This document shows, one piece after another, positions 17,036 through 26,912 of a DNA stretch of 64,000 nucleotides. Location of the stretch: positions 20,108-84,107 of the forward strand of contig JAKSKH010000006.1 in the NCBI GenBank assembly GCA_024401855.1, given 5' to 3'. A program made the translations under genes and the position numbers. This stretch comes from Bacteroidales bacterium (GTDB lineage Bacteria; Bacteroidota; Bacteroidia; Bacteroidales; UBA932). Under the pieces are notes generated by a model. It did not search any database and was not told where the DNA came from. It was given only the letters and a program-made list of their open reading frames with translations. The stretch's first letter is position 1. Each line of letters opens with the position of its first letter.

Positions 17036-18010
17036 ATCTTCCGGCAGAGCGGCCGGAACATCGGAATTGATATAGCCGTCCTTTTCGCTGCGGTAAGGGA
17101 CTGTGGTCTCCAGGACAACGGTTTCCGCCACATTCGGAACAACGAGGAAATCAGGGCACTCGGCAGGAACAAGAACGGTTTCTCCGCTTTTGAGCGGGAA
17201 AGATGCAGTCTGCCCCAACACTTCCAGTTGAACAGACGCTCCACCCGATACGCAGGAGTATAATGTGAATGATTCCGGATTGCCTCCCTTGACCCGCAAG
17301 GCATCCTTCAGGCGGATCAGCTCAACACAGAATTGTGGAATTCCGGAAGCCGGCACAGACTTGAACGGAGCATAGTCGATGAAATCCAGCGCATCTACTA
17401 TTCCAAGTGTCGGATCGAACTCATCCTCGGTCAGGGCCTGCCCCCAGGCGCAAAGGCAGAAATCCAATGGTGATGATTCTGCAATTTCAACAATCTCAAG
17501 ATCACCTTCCGCCGCATGCACGGTACCGGCAGGGATCCGGAGTATCTGCCCCTGATGGGGGGCGATATAATTAAGTATCCCGTCTATACTTCCGTCAGCA
17601 CACCTGGAATACACTTCAGAGGCATCCGTCACCTTGCGGAAACCGATGGCAATACCGGCTTTCCTGCCCGCACGGGCAACATACCAGAGCTTCTCCTTTC
17701 CGAGCAGGTCATATCTCTGGGCGGCGGTCTCATCGGACGGACAGACCTGAAGGGGCATCCTCCCCCTGACCTCGAGAGTTCTGACGCAAACGGGGAACTG
17801 ACGTCCCCAATATTCAAACACGTTCTCACCCACGACCCTGTCCATATACATATCCATCACTTCCCCTATACTGTTGCCGGCAAGCCATCCGTCACGGACA
17901 AGAGAATCACGATATCCCAGATCCGCCAGACCGAAACGCATCCTGCCCCAGTTGCACTCATCTTCAAGCGTGCAAAAGCGGAACGGATATAATTTCTTTT
18001 CTTCTTCCAT
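17015..18010 (-). CDS. Class I phosphomannose isomerase-like protein with altered metal site
   Basis: The 331-residue cupin protein follows the class I mannose-6-phosphate isomerase plan: LQVCPSDETA corresponds to the canonical QVHPDDE region, GKEKLWYV to GKTExWYV, and IPAGTVHA to the second zinc His motif. Two of the four usual ligands are changed here: the first His is Cys and the Glu position is Lys (a Glu sits one place earlier). It may have lost catalysis, use another metal geometry, or act on another sugar phosphate. The start is adjacent to its -7 element, so the transcript would be leaderless. No other PMI gene is visible in the window. Confidence 0.75.
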   Translation of the reverse strand: MEEEKKLYPFRFCTLEDECNWGRMRFGLADLGYRDSLVRDGWLAGNSIGEVMDMYMDRVVGENVFEYWGRQFPVCVRTLEVRGRMPLQVCPSDETAAQRYDLLGKEKLWYVARAGRKAGIAIGFRKVTDASEVYSRCADGSIDGILNYIAPHQGQILRIPAGTVHAAEGDLEIVEIAESSPLDFCLCAWGQALTEDEFDPTLGIVDALDFIDYAPFKSVPASGIPQFCVELIRLKDALRVKGGNPESFTLYSCVSGGASVQLEVLGQTASFPLKSGETVLVPAECPDFLVVPNVAETVVLETTVPYRSEKDGYINSDVPAALPEDSDLTSC

Positions 18011-18014
18011 ACCG

Positions 18015-18022
18015 CAAAAATA
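18015..18022 (-). promoter_or_regulatory. Predicted -7 promoter element of the PMI-like gene
   Basis: Minus-strand TATTTTTG ends four bases before the ATG at 18010, predicting a leaderless mRNA. Confidence 0.55.
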
Positions 18023-18035
18023 AACAAAAAATCGC

Positions 18036-18042
18036 TATCTTG
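18036..18042 (+). promoter_or_regulatory. Candidate -7 promoter element of the DJ-1 family gene
   Basis: TATCTTG is one T short of the consensus and ends five bases before the ATG at 18048; a leaderless mRNA is again implied. Confidence 0.45.
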
Positions 18043-18047
18043 CAGTT

Positions 18048-18632
18048 ATGAAAGGGATAAACATATTTCTTGCAGACGGCTTCGAAGACATGGAGGCCCT
18101 TGGTACAAACGATGTTCTCCGCAGGGGAGGAATCGACGTCAAGCTCATTTCTATGAATGAGAGCACCGAGGTGAAATCATCCAGAGGAGTTGTCATCAAT
18201 GCCGACACAACGTTCGGCAAGACAGACAGGCGGAGCAACGGAACCTGCACTTCCGACATAATGATCTTCCCGGGAGGAATGCCCGGAACAAAGAACCTTG
18301 CCGAAAATGAAGAACTCATCAACATAATGAAAACCCATTATGCTTCCGGCGGCAGCGTTGCGGCAATCTGCGCGGCCCCGGGTCTTGTGCTCGGACAATT
18401 GGGAGAAGAGCTCAGAGACGTTGAATTCACCTGCTTTGACGGGTTTCAGGCAACACCCTCCGAATTCGGAGCAAGATTCATTCCACGTCCGGCCATACGC
18501 TGCGGCCGCATAGTCACCGGACGTTCCGCCGGTCATGCAGTAAGTTTCGGACTCGCAATTCTGGAAATGATTTCCGGAAAAGAAGCGGCGGAAAAGGTCG
18601 CATTCTCTTTATACCTTCAAACGGAACAGTAA
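18048..18632 (+). CDS. DJ-1/PfpI family protein (YajL-like)
   Basis: The 194-residue protein has the DJ-1 layout: FLADGFEDMEA with the conserved Glu near residue 14, FPGGMPGTKNL, and the nucleophile elbow AAICAAPG with the reactive Cys, then HAVSFGLAILE at the end. Family members act as glyoxalase-type or protein-repair enzymes and respond to oxidative stress; the precise activity is not settled. Its stop overlaps the ATG of the S4 protein gene by one base, so both are probably co-expressed. Confidence 0.88.
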   Translation: MKGINIFLADGFEDMEALGTNDVLRRGGIDVKLISMNESTEVKSSRGVVINADTTFGKTDRRSNGTCTSDIMIFPGGMPGTKNLAENEELINIMKTHYASGGSVAAICAAPGLVLGQLGEELRDVEFTCFDGFQATPSEFGARFIPRPAIRCGRIVTGRSAGHAVSFGLAILEMISGKEAAEKVAFSLYLQTEQ

Positions 18633-19015
18633 TGGACAGTGTAAGAATAGACAAGTACCTTTGGGCAATCCGTGTTTACAAGACAAGGACGGAATCGGCC
18701 GATGCCTGCAACGGTAACAAAGTCAGAATCAACGGAATGAATGCCAAGGCTTCGAAAGCGGTCAAGATCGGAGATGTCATCGAAATACACAAGGCTTCGG
18801 TCTGCTTCTCATATAAGGTCATTCAACTTTCCGAAAACCGCATGGGAGCATCCCTCGTACCCGATTTTGCAGAAAATCTGACCCCGGAAAGCGAGCTGGC
18901 AAAACTTCATGCTCCGGTAGAAACCATTGTCCTGAAAAGAGACAGGGGCACCGGCCGTCCTACTAAAAAAGAGCGCCGCTGCCTGGACGCTCTCATGGAC
19001 GATCTTGACATGTAG
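18632..19015 (+). CDS. S4 domain RNA-binding protein (HslR/Hsp15-like)
   Basis: The 127-residue protein starts with an S4 domain (RIDKYLWAIRVYKTRTESADAC through KIGDVIEI, about residues 4-55), as in the heat shock protein Hsp15, which binds free 50S subunits carrying nascent chains. The C-terminal half is basic (RDRGTGRPTKKERR). It is translationally coupled to the DJ-1 gene. Confidence 0.85.
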   Translation: MDSVRIDKYLWAIRVYKTRTESADACNGNKVRINGMNAKASKAVKIGDVIEIHKASVCFSYKVIQLSENRMGASLVPDFAENLTPESELAKLHAPVETIVLKRDRGTGRPTKKERRCLDALMDDLDM

Positions 19016-19023
19016 CCACCGCT

Positions 19024-19710
19024 CTATCTGCGGTTGTTTGCAATTGAAATGTAATACAGCAGTGTGGCAAGGGAACCTATGGCCGCAATGACGTAGGTGT
19101 ATGCCGCCCATTTCAGTGCATCCTCTGCATAAGCCTTTGTCTCATAATTCACAATGCCCGCCCTTTCAAGCCATTGTACGGCACGTACGCTTGCATTGAT
19201 TTCGACAGGCAGGGTGATGAAACTGAATAAAGTGGTCATGGCAAACATGGCAATACCCAGCCATAGAACGGACGGGCCGACTATATTCAGCACAATTATT
19301 CCTGCAAGAAGCACCCACTGAACCGTATTGTTTGCAAAAGTGACAACCGGAATGATGGCTGAACGGAAACGCAGCGGTCCATATCCTTTTGCGTATTGGA
19401 TTGCATGCCCCGTTTCATGGGCCGCAACCGCACAGGCAGCTATGCTTGCCTGGCTGTAAACCGATTCACTCAGGTTTATTGTCTTGTCCTGAGGATTGAA
19501 ATGGTCTGTAAGTTTACCGGGAACGGACTGGACCGTAACGTCGTGAATACCGTTCTGCTCAAGCATAAGTCTGGCTATATCCGCTCCTGTCATACCTTTT
19601 GGTGAGCGGATTTTGGAATATTTGTCGAACTTATGCTGCAACGTCTGCTGGATGATGAACGAAAGCACCATCACTGCAATGATAATTACCCAGATACTCA
19701 TATTCTTCAA
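19024..19710 (-). CDS. Membrane zinc metallopeptidase (YugP family)
   Basis: The 228-residue protein has an N-terminal membrane helix, the zinc motif in CAVAAHETGHAIQYAKGY, and further membrane segments at about 120-170 and 200-222, the standard layout of the YugP/PF04298 family. Its function is not well known. The ATG overlaps the stop of the GH116 gene by four bases, so it is the last gene of a minus-strand run. Confidence 0.9.
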   Translation of the reverse strand: MKNMSIWVIIIAVMVLSFIIQQTLQHKFDKYSKIRSPKGMTGADIARLMLEQNGIHDVTVQSVPGKLTDHFNPQDKTINLSESVYSQASIAACAVAAHETGHAIQYAKGYGPLRFRSAIIPVVTFANNTVQWVLLAGIIVLNIVGPSVLWLGIAMFAMTTLFSFITLPVEINASVRAVQWLERAGIVNYETKAYAEDALKWAAYTYVIAAIGSLATLLYYISIANNRR

Positions 19711-22241
19711 TTTTTGATTTCTTTTCCCGACACAATTGTTTTCTTAACGGGAATATCACCCTCGCGAACTTCCAGGAAGGGCTCCCCGTTTCTGATTCCC
19801 ACTGTACCGAACCCGGTCGCGGTGGAAATGAACGAACGGAAGTCTCCCTTCAAGCGTGGTTGAAGGTATAGGGTCGAATCCACGGCATCGTACCTTGCAC
19901 CGGTCATGGCCTGCAGCAGCGAATAACTTGACATGGCCCTGGAATACCAGTTCCCGCATTCGTATTCGTTGAACGGATTCCTGTGGCTGCCGTCATATCT
20001 GTCGAGGCAGGTTCTGACCACATCCAGCCCCTTCTCCACTTCACCTTCGAAAATGAGGTTTGCGGCAACCTGGAACTCAATTCCGGTCCACACTTCGTCG
20101 GAATAAACAAATGGAAGACTCTGTTTGCCTCCGTGAGGCCATGTGCACAGGAGCAAGCCTCCTTCGTGGCCGAAAGCATAACCCGGTCTTTGCGGATTGG
20201 CGTGGGAGAACAGGTCCTTCCTGAGATTGTAATGATATACGGAACGGAGATGTTCCGCAACCATATCGCTGTTTACAGGATCCTCAAGCCCGGCACACAA
20301 AGCCATCCAGCTGCCGATGATACCATCTGAAAGACATCCTGTACCATATTGATACTTCGGGCCTTCATCTTCAAGCAGTTCTATGGCCTCGGGAGAATAG
20401 ACCTGGTCATTTATGCCGGTCAGACGTGTAGTCGGATCCTTGGCGTCAAGGCCCGTCCACCGTACATCCTGATAGAAATACTCACCGTTCCATAGCTTGT
20501 TTTCCATATAGGAACGGCTTTTCCCGTACAATTCCCTGTATCTTGAGCAGTCTTCCCCAACTCCCCTGCTTATCTCTATGAACGCTTCAAGCGCGGCAGC
20601 GTATATACCGGTACACATGCCGTCCGCTCCCCAGAATTCACTCTCATAAGTCGTGATATGGGGTTCCTCCATGGCACCTGTCTCCCTTGGATCCCAAGTC
20701 TTGATACAATAGTCCAGACTGGCCTTTATCTGTGGATACAGTCTGCGTATCCAGTCGGTATCGCCGCTTATCCTCCAGTCACGGTATGCCTTGATGACAC
20801 CTCCGAGCTGTCCGTCGGTGGCCGCTATATGGTCGTGATGCAGGGGCCGGACAGGAAGGCCGCTGCGATACATCTGATGGCCGTACGTATCCTGGTTGAC
20901 AAAGAATTCGGTCTCCCGCAGAGACCTCTCCATACGTGGGAAGAGATGCGGAAGCGCCTGGGCATAATTCCATACATGGGTGCAGGAACCGACACAGCAG
21001 CCGTATCTGTCTCCACTGCCTTCATAACCCCAAAACCGTCCGTCATGCTGACGCAGCACAGTCGGAGATTTCAAAATGGTAAGATTATCGGCGACCGAAC
21101 GTATGATTTCGGCAGGCAGCGTGGAATCGTAGAAGGCGTCTGTGAACTCTTCTGTTTTCCTGCGCAGGGAATCATAATTCCCGCACCAGTATGCGCTGAC
21201 CTCGTCAAGCGAGGCAAACCTCACTGAATACCACGGTTTGTAGAACTCCGGACAGTCCCTGTACAGAGATTTGTCATAGCAAGTCCCGAAATCGGATTCA
21301 TCCGTTGCGTCATTGCCGAAACGCAGCCCGGTCACAGGCACATACCAGCTGAAAAGGAGCTTTATGGTCCTGCTCTCGCCCGGAGCAAGTCTGAACGGGA
21401 CAAATAGGGAGCCTCCCGTAGTCCCTTCGGCAGGCTCAACCGCCGTCAAGTCACCGGAAGCGACCTTGTTCCATGCCATGGTCATGGGATCCCACCAGCC
21501 GCCGCGGAACCATCCGCAATCTGTAATCACCTCATCCTCAAATGGTGCAGAGACCTCAAAAGTTCCACCGTCATAAGGATATTCCTCATCATTCACACAC
21601 TTCAGGACAAAACCTTTGTCCACCTTGAGAGTTCCACACTCCGAGGGATTGTTCCACCCCATGAAATTGCGGGAATTGAAAGCGAACACAGCGTCAACTT
21701 CAGATGATGAGGTATTTGTAAAACTATACTCCAGAGCTCCTGCCGGCAAACCCGAGTCATCCTCATTACCGGGAATGAACGGACTCCATCCGGTTATTTC
21801 CGCAGAAAGCGGCATGGTTTCATCCTTAAGGCGCACAAAAGCGAAGGGAAAGCGGGCTTCGAAGGATTCCACCCCGGCAAATCTCGGCAACCCGTAAGTC
21901 GTACCCGTTGAACCGGTCCCGTTTCCGGGATTTCCGAACTTCTTCCTGTCCGGAACCGGTCCTTCGACCACCTTGGTACCGTTCTCAAGACCTTTCACAT
22001 GAACAGTAGCAAAAATACATGGTTCGTTGAAAAGATCAGGAGTATTTCTGACGGACATATGGGAAATGGCGCCTGTTCCCTCAAGGCAGAACATACCGGC
22101 ACCCATACCCCCTATAGGGAAAGCGATATAATCCAGATGTTCGGAATCGAACACCGGATCATATTTCCCTGCCGCCGGCCGGTTCGAGCAGGCGGAAAAG
22201 AAAAAAACGGCCAGAATTGCCACAACGTGTATTTTCTTCAT
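19707..22241 (-). CDS. GH116 family glycoside hydrolase lipoprotein
   Basis: The 844-residue protein has a lipoprotein signal (FFFSACS, Cys18). It starts with the GH116 N-terminal beta-sandwich (IAFPIGGMGAGMFCLEGTGAISHMSVRN) and continues into the (alpha/alpha)6 catalytic domain. The segment TTYESEFWGADGMCTGIYAAAL contains the likely nucleophile Glu, and GCLSDGIIGSWMALCAGL the likely acid/base Asp, by comparison with GH116 beta-glucosidases/xylosidases and glucosylceramidases. The substrate is unknown. It lies 36 bases behind the RHH gene and overlaps YugP. Confidence 0.88.
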   Translation of the reverse strand: MKKIHVVAILAVFFFSACSNRPAAGKYDPVFDSEHLDYIAFPIGGMGAGMFCLEGTGAISHMSVRNTPDLFNEPCIFATVHVKGLENGTKVVEGPVPDRKKFGNPGNGTGSTGTTYGLPRFAGVESFEARFPFAFVRLKDETMPLSAEITGWSPFIPGNEDDSGLPAGALEYSFTNTSSSEVDAVFAFNSRNFMGWNNPSECGTLKVDKGFVLKCVNDEEYPYDGGTFEVSAPFEDEVITDCGWFRGGWWDPMTMAWNKVASGDLTAVEPAEGTTGGSLFVPFRLAPGESRTIKLLFSWYVPVTGLRFGNDATDESDFGTCYDKSLYRDCPEFYKPWYSVRFASLDEVSAYWCGNYDSLRRKTEEFTDAFYDSTLPAEIIRSVADNLTILKSPTVLRQHDGRFWGYEGSGDRYGCCVGSCTHVWNYAQALPHLFPRMERSLRETEFFVNQDTYGHQMYRSGLPVRPLHHDHIAATDGQLGGVIKAYRDWRISGDTDWIRRLYPQIKASLDYCIKTWDPRETGAMEEPHITTYESEFWGADGMCTGIYAAALEAFIEISRGVGEDCSRYRELYGKSRSYMENKLWNGEYFYQDVRWTGLDAKDPTTRLTGINDQVYSPEAIELLEDEGPKYQYGTGCLSDGIIGSWMALCAGLEDPVNSDMVAEHLRSVYHYNLRKDLFSHANPQRPGYAFGHEGGLLLCTWPHGGKQSLPFVYSDEVWTGIEFQVAANLIFEGEVEKGLDVVRTCLDRYDGSHRNPFNEYECGNWYSRAMSSYSLLQAMTGARYDAVDSTLYLQPRLKGDFRSFISTATGFGTVGIRNGEPFLEVREGDIPVKKTIVSGKEIKN

Positions 22242-22277
22242 ATAGCGACAGATAAAAGATAATACGCACAGGATACG

Positions 22278-22511
22278 TTAAAACAAGGTTGGATGGTTCT
22301 CCTCAAGTCCGGAGAGAATCCTCTCCATGACGGCTTCCCTGATGATCGCCGATCTTGAAGAGACCTTGAACCTGCGGCAATATTCATCAATCGCCGCAAT
22401 TTCCTTTTGATTGAAAAGAATGGACTTCCTGTAAACCCTTTTGAGAGAAGCCTTCTGTTTGTTCAGATAGTCGGGATCGACTTTATTTCCCTTGATTTTC
22501 CTTGTTGCCAT
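22278..22511 (-). CDS. Small ribbon-helix-helix-like protein
   Basis: The 77-residue basic protein (start ATG at 22511, 29 bases inside the upstream thioredoxin-like gene) contains a short beta strand followed by two helices, KSILFNQKEIAAIDEYCRRF and SSRSAIIREAVMERIL, the outline of an Arc/CopG ribbon-helix-helix domain at about residues 25-68. It probably binds DNA. There is no adjacent toxin gene. Longer in-frame starts would only copy the upstream gene in another frame. Confidence 0.7.
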   Translation of the reverse strand: MATRKIKGNKVDPDYLNKQKASLKRVYRKSILFNQKEIAAIDEYCRRFKVSSRSAIIREAVMERILSGLEENHPTLF

Positions 22512-23304
22512 ATCCGATACCAATATAGTGAAAAATTTCCTGAAGATTCTCAAGTTCGAGCCGTCTTCCGAAAATTTCTCCATCCTCCAGCACAACAAAC
22601 ATCCTCGGAGTGGCTGTCACTCCGTACATGCGCTGATAATCGGATTCCACATCCGGATCCCATAAATGCTTTACAGTAACATTGCGGTTCCTGACTTTGA
22701 GCGACCGCCTGTATTTCTTCCACATTTTCCTGTCGGAAGAGAAATTCACGGCATAGAAGTTCACGGGCATGTCTATGTGTGAAAGCACGGAAGGGAGCAC
22801 CTCCCATTCCAATTTGCATTTCATACAGTCAGTGGCATAGAAAAACAGAACAGCTGTCCTGCCCTTTTCGGGAACTGTCAGTGTGGCGCCGTTCGGCTTA
22901 TACAGGCGAACCGGAGGGGCCTGCATTCCAACCAGGGAATGTCGGTTGAATTCTGCAAAGATCTGCTTCTCCATGTCTTCGAACTCACTCCGGCATTTCA
23001 CCTTCCCCGATCCTATCCATTCATCGTAGACATGTATCGCGACGGCCTCCTCCCCCATCACCCTGGAATGACTGTAATGATCGAAAACCTGCATTGTAAC
23101 GTGCTGGCGTGTAAGGGAATCGTGGCACATTGCTATCAGATTGTCGAATTCCCTTCCCTTGACGGAGTTTTCCTCGGGCTGAAGCGTGTCATAGAACCTG
23201 ACAAGGAGGCTGTCAAGGCTGCTGAAACGGCTGACGGAATCTGTCTGGGCCACCAGTTTGAGCGGGACAGACAAGACAAGCAATATGAACGCCAGGCGTT
23301 TCAT
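22483..23304 (-). CDS. Secreted thioredoxin-like protein
   Basis: The 273-residue protein has a signal peptide (ending near residue 19, LKLVAQ), an N-terminal helical region of about 120 residues as in the DUF5106-type proteins of Bacteroidota, and a thioredoxin fold from about residue 125. C160-x-x-C163 (DCMKC) is the redox pair and TATPRM carries the cis-Pro. It is probably a periplasmic disulfide reductase or related redox protein. The ATG overlaps the coaD stop by four bases. Confidence 0.8.
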   Translation of the reverse strand: MKRLAFILLVLSVPLKLVAQTDSVSRFSSLDSLLVRFYDTLQPEENSVKGREFDNLIAMCHDSLTRQHVTMQVFDHYSHSRVMGEEAVAIHVYDEWIGSGKVKCRSEFEDMEKQIFAEFNRHSLVGMQAPPVRLYKPNGATLTVPEKGRTAVLFFYATDCMKCKLEWEVLPSVLSHIDMPVNFYAVNFSSDRKMWKKYRRSLKVRNRNVTVKHLWDPDVESDYQRMYGVTATPRMFVVLEDGEIFGRRLELENLQEIFHYIGIGYGNKENQGK

Positions 23305-23771
23305 TGAACGGGAGGAAGAGAGACTCCCTCGGGTTCAAAAAGAGATGTGTCCCCGTGATGTTTGAGTATGTCACGGACCGCCGAAGATGAAATGTGGGCG
23401 TATTCCTGTGCAGTAGGAATGATGATGGTCTCGATTTCCGGGGCCAGACGTCTGTTGGCGTCCGCGATAGCCCTTTCATTTTCAAAATCAAGCATGTTCC
23501 TGACACCCCTGACAATGTGTCTTATCCCCAGTTGGCGGCATATATCAATTGTAAGTCCGTCATATTTAATGATCTCGACACCATCTGTTCCGGCTGTAGA
23601 CTGCCGGATGATATCAAGTTTCTGCTCAGTAGTGTAGAAACTCCGTTTGTCCTGATTTATACCTACGGCTACGACAACTCTGTCGAACATGGTCAGAGCT
23701 CTGTTGAGGATATTCAGATGACCTGCCGTAAACGGGTCGAAAGACCCTGGAAACAATGCTACAGTTGCCAA
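23301..23771 (-). CDS. coaD: Phosphopantetheine adenylyltransferase
   Basis: The 156-residue protein shows the nucleotidyltransferase motif GSFDPFTAGHLNIL, VVVAVGINQDKR, the substrate loop IVRGVRNMLDFENE and the closing ISSSAVRDI. It transfers AMP from ATP to 4'-phosphopantetheine in coenzyme A biosynthesis. It overlaps ung by 13 bases at its start and the thioredoxin-like gene by four at its end. Confidence 0.97.
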   Translation of the reverse strand: MATVALFPGSFDPFTAGHLNILNRALTMFDRVVVAVGINQDKRSFYTTEQKLDIIRQSTAGTDGVEIIKYDGLTIDICRQLGIRHIVRGVRNMLDFENERAIADANRRLAPEIETIIIPTAQEYAHISSSAVRDILKHHGDTSLFEPEGVSLPPVQ

Positions 23772-24427
23772 TCTATGGGAGTTTTATTTTGTTTGACCAA
23801 TAATTCGTTTGCCTTTGAAAAATGGCGGCACCCGAAAAAAGCCCCCCTTGCAAGAGGAGACGGGTGAGCCGCCTCAAGTATATGATGCCTGTCCGCATCT
23901 ATCAGATCCCGCTTTGCCCTGGCGTAGTTTCCCCAAAGCATGAAGACCACACCGTCACATTCATCGGAAATCTTTCTGATTACGGCATCGGTAAATCTCT
24001 GCCAACCGATTCCGCCATGTGATGTAGGCTCCCCCGCCCTGACCGTCAGGACTGCATTGAGGAGCAGGACTCCCTGCCTCGCCCATGCTTCAAGGTTGGG
24101 ACGGCCGGACATTCTGATGCCGAGGTCATTCTCAATCTCCTTGAATATGTTCTTGAGGGATGGAGGGGCCGGGACTCCGTCCGGAACGGAAAAGGACAAG
24201 CCCATGGCCTGTCCGTAACCGTGATACGGATCCTGTCCCAGAATCACCACCTTCACATCAGGCAGGGGACAAAGGTCAAAGGCCCGGAAAATCTGGGGAC
24301 CGGGAGGATAAACCCTGACCCCGCGAGACTTTTCCTCGTGCAGGAAAGAGGCGAGCTCCGCAAAGTAGGGTTGCGCGAACTCACCCTGCAGAGCCTCCTT
24401 CCACGTATTTTCTATCTTAACTGTCAA
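23759..24427 (-). CDS. ung: Uracil-DNA glycosylase
   Basis: The 222-residue protein carries VVILGQDPYHGYGQAMGLSFSV (catalytic Asp in GQDPYHG), the uracil-recognition LLLNAVLTVRAG and the DNA-binding AAHPSPLARG loop, so it is a family 1 UNG removing uracil from DNA. The ATG overlaps the lon stop by four bases. Confidence 0.98.
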   Translation of the reverse strand: MTVKIENTWKEALQGEFAQPYFAELASFLHEEKSRGVRVYPPGPQIFRAFDLCPLPDVKVVILGQDPYHGYGQAMGLSFSVPDGVPAPPSLKNIFKEIENDLGIRMSGRPNLEAWARQGVLLLNAVLTVRAGEPTSHGGIGWQRFTDAVIRKISDECDGVVFMLWGNYARAKRDLIDADRHHILEAAHPSPLARGAFFGCRHFSKANELLVKQNKTPIDWQL

Positions 24428-26826
24428 AATATGAAGTTGATAACGTCAAAAATAGTCTGGACATAATGGAAGTTCATACCCTTTATGTAAATTTCCTTGA
24501 TATCCTCAACATCCTTGCGGTTATCTTCCGAAATCACTATGGTGCTTACACCGGCACGCTTGGCGGCAAGGATCTTCTCCTTGATTCCACCTACGGGCAG
24601 GACTCTGCCCCTCAAGGTCATTTCGCCTGTCATGGCGACTCCCTTCCTTATTCCTTTGTTCCTGAGTGCGGACACCATGGAACTTACCATGGTTATTCCT
24701 GCGGACGGACCGTCCTTCGGTGTGGCTCCTTCCGGAACGTGCACGTGAATGTCCTTTGAGGAGAACTGTTTGGAAGTTATATTCGCCATTTCGGGATGAG
24801 CCTTGATGTATTGGTATGCAATCGTTGCCGACTCCTTCATCACATCACCGAGGCTTCCTGTCATCGAAAGCAGGCCCTTTCCATTGGAAACGGAGCTTTC
24901 CACAAAGAGAATCTCACCTCCCATCTGAGTCCAGGCAAGGCCCGTGACCACACCGGGAGCCTCATTTCCCTTCTGCCTGTCATGGAAGGATATGGGAAGT
25001 CCCAGATAATCCTTGAGATGCTCCGGACCGATGGTGGAAGGATACTCCTCCTCCAGAGCAATCTTCTTCGCAGTCACGCGGGCTATCTTGGCCACCTGTT
25101 TCTCAAGTCCCCTGACTCCGGATTCATGCGTGTATTCATCGATTATCTTCTTCAGGGCAGGTTTGCTTATCTTGAGAGCCTTCCTGTCTATTCCGTGATC
25201 CTCGAGCTGCTTGGGCACAAGGAACTTCCTTGCTATCTCCATCTTTTCCTCAGCCAGATAACCGGTCACATTGATGACCTCCATCCTGTCCAGCAGGGCC
25301 GGCTGTATGGGAGAGATGCTGTTGGCCGTAGTTATGAAGAGAACATTGCTCAAATCATAATCTATATCGAGATAATTGTCGTGGAAAGTCGTATTCTGCT
25401 CGGGGTCCAGCGCCTCCAGGAGAGCGGATGACGGATCACCCTTGAAGTCGGACGACAATTTGTCAATTTCATCGAGCACAATCACAGGATTGGATGTTCC
25501 TGCACGCTGGATTCCGTTGAGGATGCGTCCGGGCAGGGCACCGACATAAGTTTTCCTGTGTCCGCGTATCTCCGCCTCGTCATGCATGCCGCCAAGGGCA
25601 ATACGCACGTACTTGCGCCCGAGAGACTTCGCAATTGACTTGCCAAGAGATGTCTTTCCTACGCCCGGAGGCCCGTAAAGGCAGAGAATGGGAGATTTCA
25701 TATTTCCCTTCAGTTTCAGCACGGCAAGGTATTCTATTATCCTGTCCTTTACAGTATCCAGGCCGTAATGGTCTTCATCGAGGACCTTCTGGGCATGCTT
25801 CAAGTCGAGATTATCAGTGCTCATCTCTCCCCATGGCAGATCCAGGAGGAACTCCAGATAATTGTACTGCACGCTGTAATCAGGAGATGAAGGGTTGTAT
25901 TTCTCAAGTTTCGCAAGCTCCTTTTCAAAAATTTTGGCAACGGACTCCGGCCATTTCTTGCCGGCGGCTTTCTCACGGAACTTGTCAAACTCCTCCGCAT
26001 CGTCCATGCCGAGCTCTTCCTGAATGGTACGCAACTGATTGTTGAGATAGTACTCGCGCTGCTGCTGGTCTATCTCACTCTTTACCTTCTGGTTGATTTC
26101 ATTCTTGATGTTCATCAGCTCAACCTGGGTGTTGAGAATGGACAGAAGTTTGAGAGCCCTTACCTTGACGTCGTCATATTCAAGGAGTTCCATCTTGCTG
26201 TCGAAATCCTCCACCTCCACGGTGGTGGCGATGAAATTCACAAGGAAAGTGAAATTGTCAACGGCCTTGATTGCGCCTATAGTCTCCCGCGTTCCGAGAT
26301 TCGACGCCCTGAGGATATGAATGGCCTTATCCTTCAGCGACTCTGAAATCGCTTTGATGTCCGTGGTCTTGTCACCTCCCGGAAGCATCTCGGGAAGATA
26401 ATGTACACGGGCGGTGATATAAGGTTCAAAGCCAAGAACGGCTTCCAGTTCAAGACGCCTGTAAGCCTGGAGTATGGCGGTTATTGTTCCGTCAGGCATC
26501 TCCAGAGTCTTGATAACCTTGCAGACGGTCCCATAGTGGCAGAGGTCCTCCTGCTGAGGTTCCTCAACCATCACATCCAACTGAGGGACAGCGCCGATGC
26601 AGAAACCTACGGTCTCGGCATCATGTATGAGTTTCTTGGATTTCTCCCTGCCGATCGTTATAGGATAAACCGTCCCGGGGAATATCACGGCATTCCTGAG
26701 GGCCAGCACAGGCAGCACATCCGGAAGTTCGGATTCGTCAATCTTCATATTCGGGTCACCCTGCACTACGGGGATGATGCTCACCTCCGATCCGAATGGG
26801 AATGTAAATTCTTTATCTTGTCTCAT
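24424..26826 (-). CDS. lon: ATP-dependent protease La
   Basis: The 800-residue protein is a LonA protease: N-terminal substrate domain (about 30-230), coiled region with [16 protein letters not shown]+ ATPase with Walker [10 protein letters not shown] and Walker [11 protein letters not shown], and C-terminal peptidase with the catalytic Ser in DGPSAG and the Lys in [12 protein letters not shown]. It degrades misfolded and regulatory proteins. It heads the overlapping run lon-ung-coaD-thioredoxin-like. No consensus TAnnTTTG element is visible in its upstream gap (26827-26912), so another sigma factor may control it. Confidence 0.98.
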   Translation of the reverse strand: MRQDKEFTFPFGSEVSIIPVVQGDPNMKIDESELPDVLPVLALRNAVIFPGTVYPITIGREKSKKLIHDAETVGFCIGAVPQLDVMVEEPQQEDLCHYGTVCKVIKTLEMPDGTITAILQAYRRLELEAVLGFEPYITARVHYLPEMLPGGDKTTDIKAISESLKDKAIHILRASNLGTRETIGAIKAVDNFTFLVNFIATTVEVEDFDSKMELLEYDDVKVRALKLLSILNTQVELMNIKNEINQKVKSEIDQQQREYYLNNQLRTIQEELGMDDAEEFDKFREKAAGKKWPESVAKIFEKELAKLEKYNPSSPDYSVQYNYLEFLLDLPWGEMSTDNLDLKHAQKVLDEDHYGLDTVKDRIIEYLAVLKLKGNMKSPILCLYGPPGVGKTSLGKSIAKSLGRKYVRIALGGMHDEAEIRGHRKTYVGALPGRILNGIQRAGTSNPVIVLDEIDKLSSDFKGDPSSALLEALDPEQNTTFHDNYLDIDYDLSNVLFITTANSISPIQPALLDRMEVINVTGYLAEEKMEIARKFLVPKQLEDHGIDRKALKISKPALKKIIDEYTHESGVRGLEKQVAKIARVTAKKIALEEEYPSTIGPEHLKDYLGLPISFHDRQKGNEAPGVVTGLAWTQMGGEILFVESSVSNGKGLLSMTGSLGDVMKESATIAYQYIKAHPEMANITSKQFSSKDIHVHVPEGATPKDGPSAGITMVSSMVSALRNKGIRKGVAMTGEMTLRGRVLPVGGIKEKILAAKRAGVSTIVISEDNRKDVEDIKEIYIKGMNFHYVQTIFDVINFIF

Positions 26827-26912
26827 GTGTCAAAATGTCAGTATAAGGCATATAATTTTATCGTCGCTAATATAGACAATCTCCGTGCCACTGCCAAAAT
26901 CTCCAAAATGAT

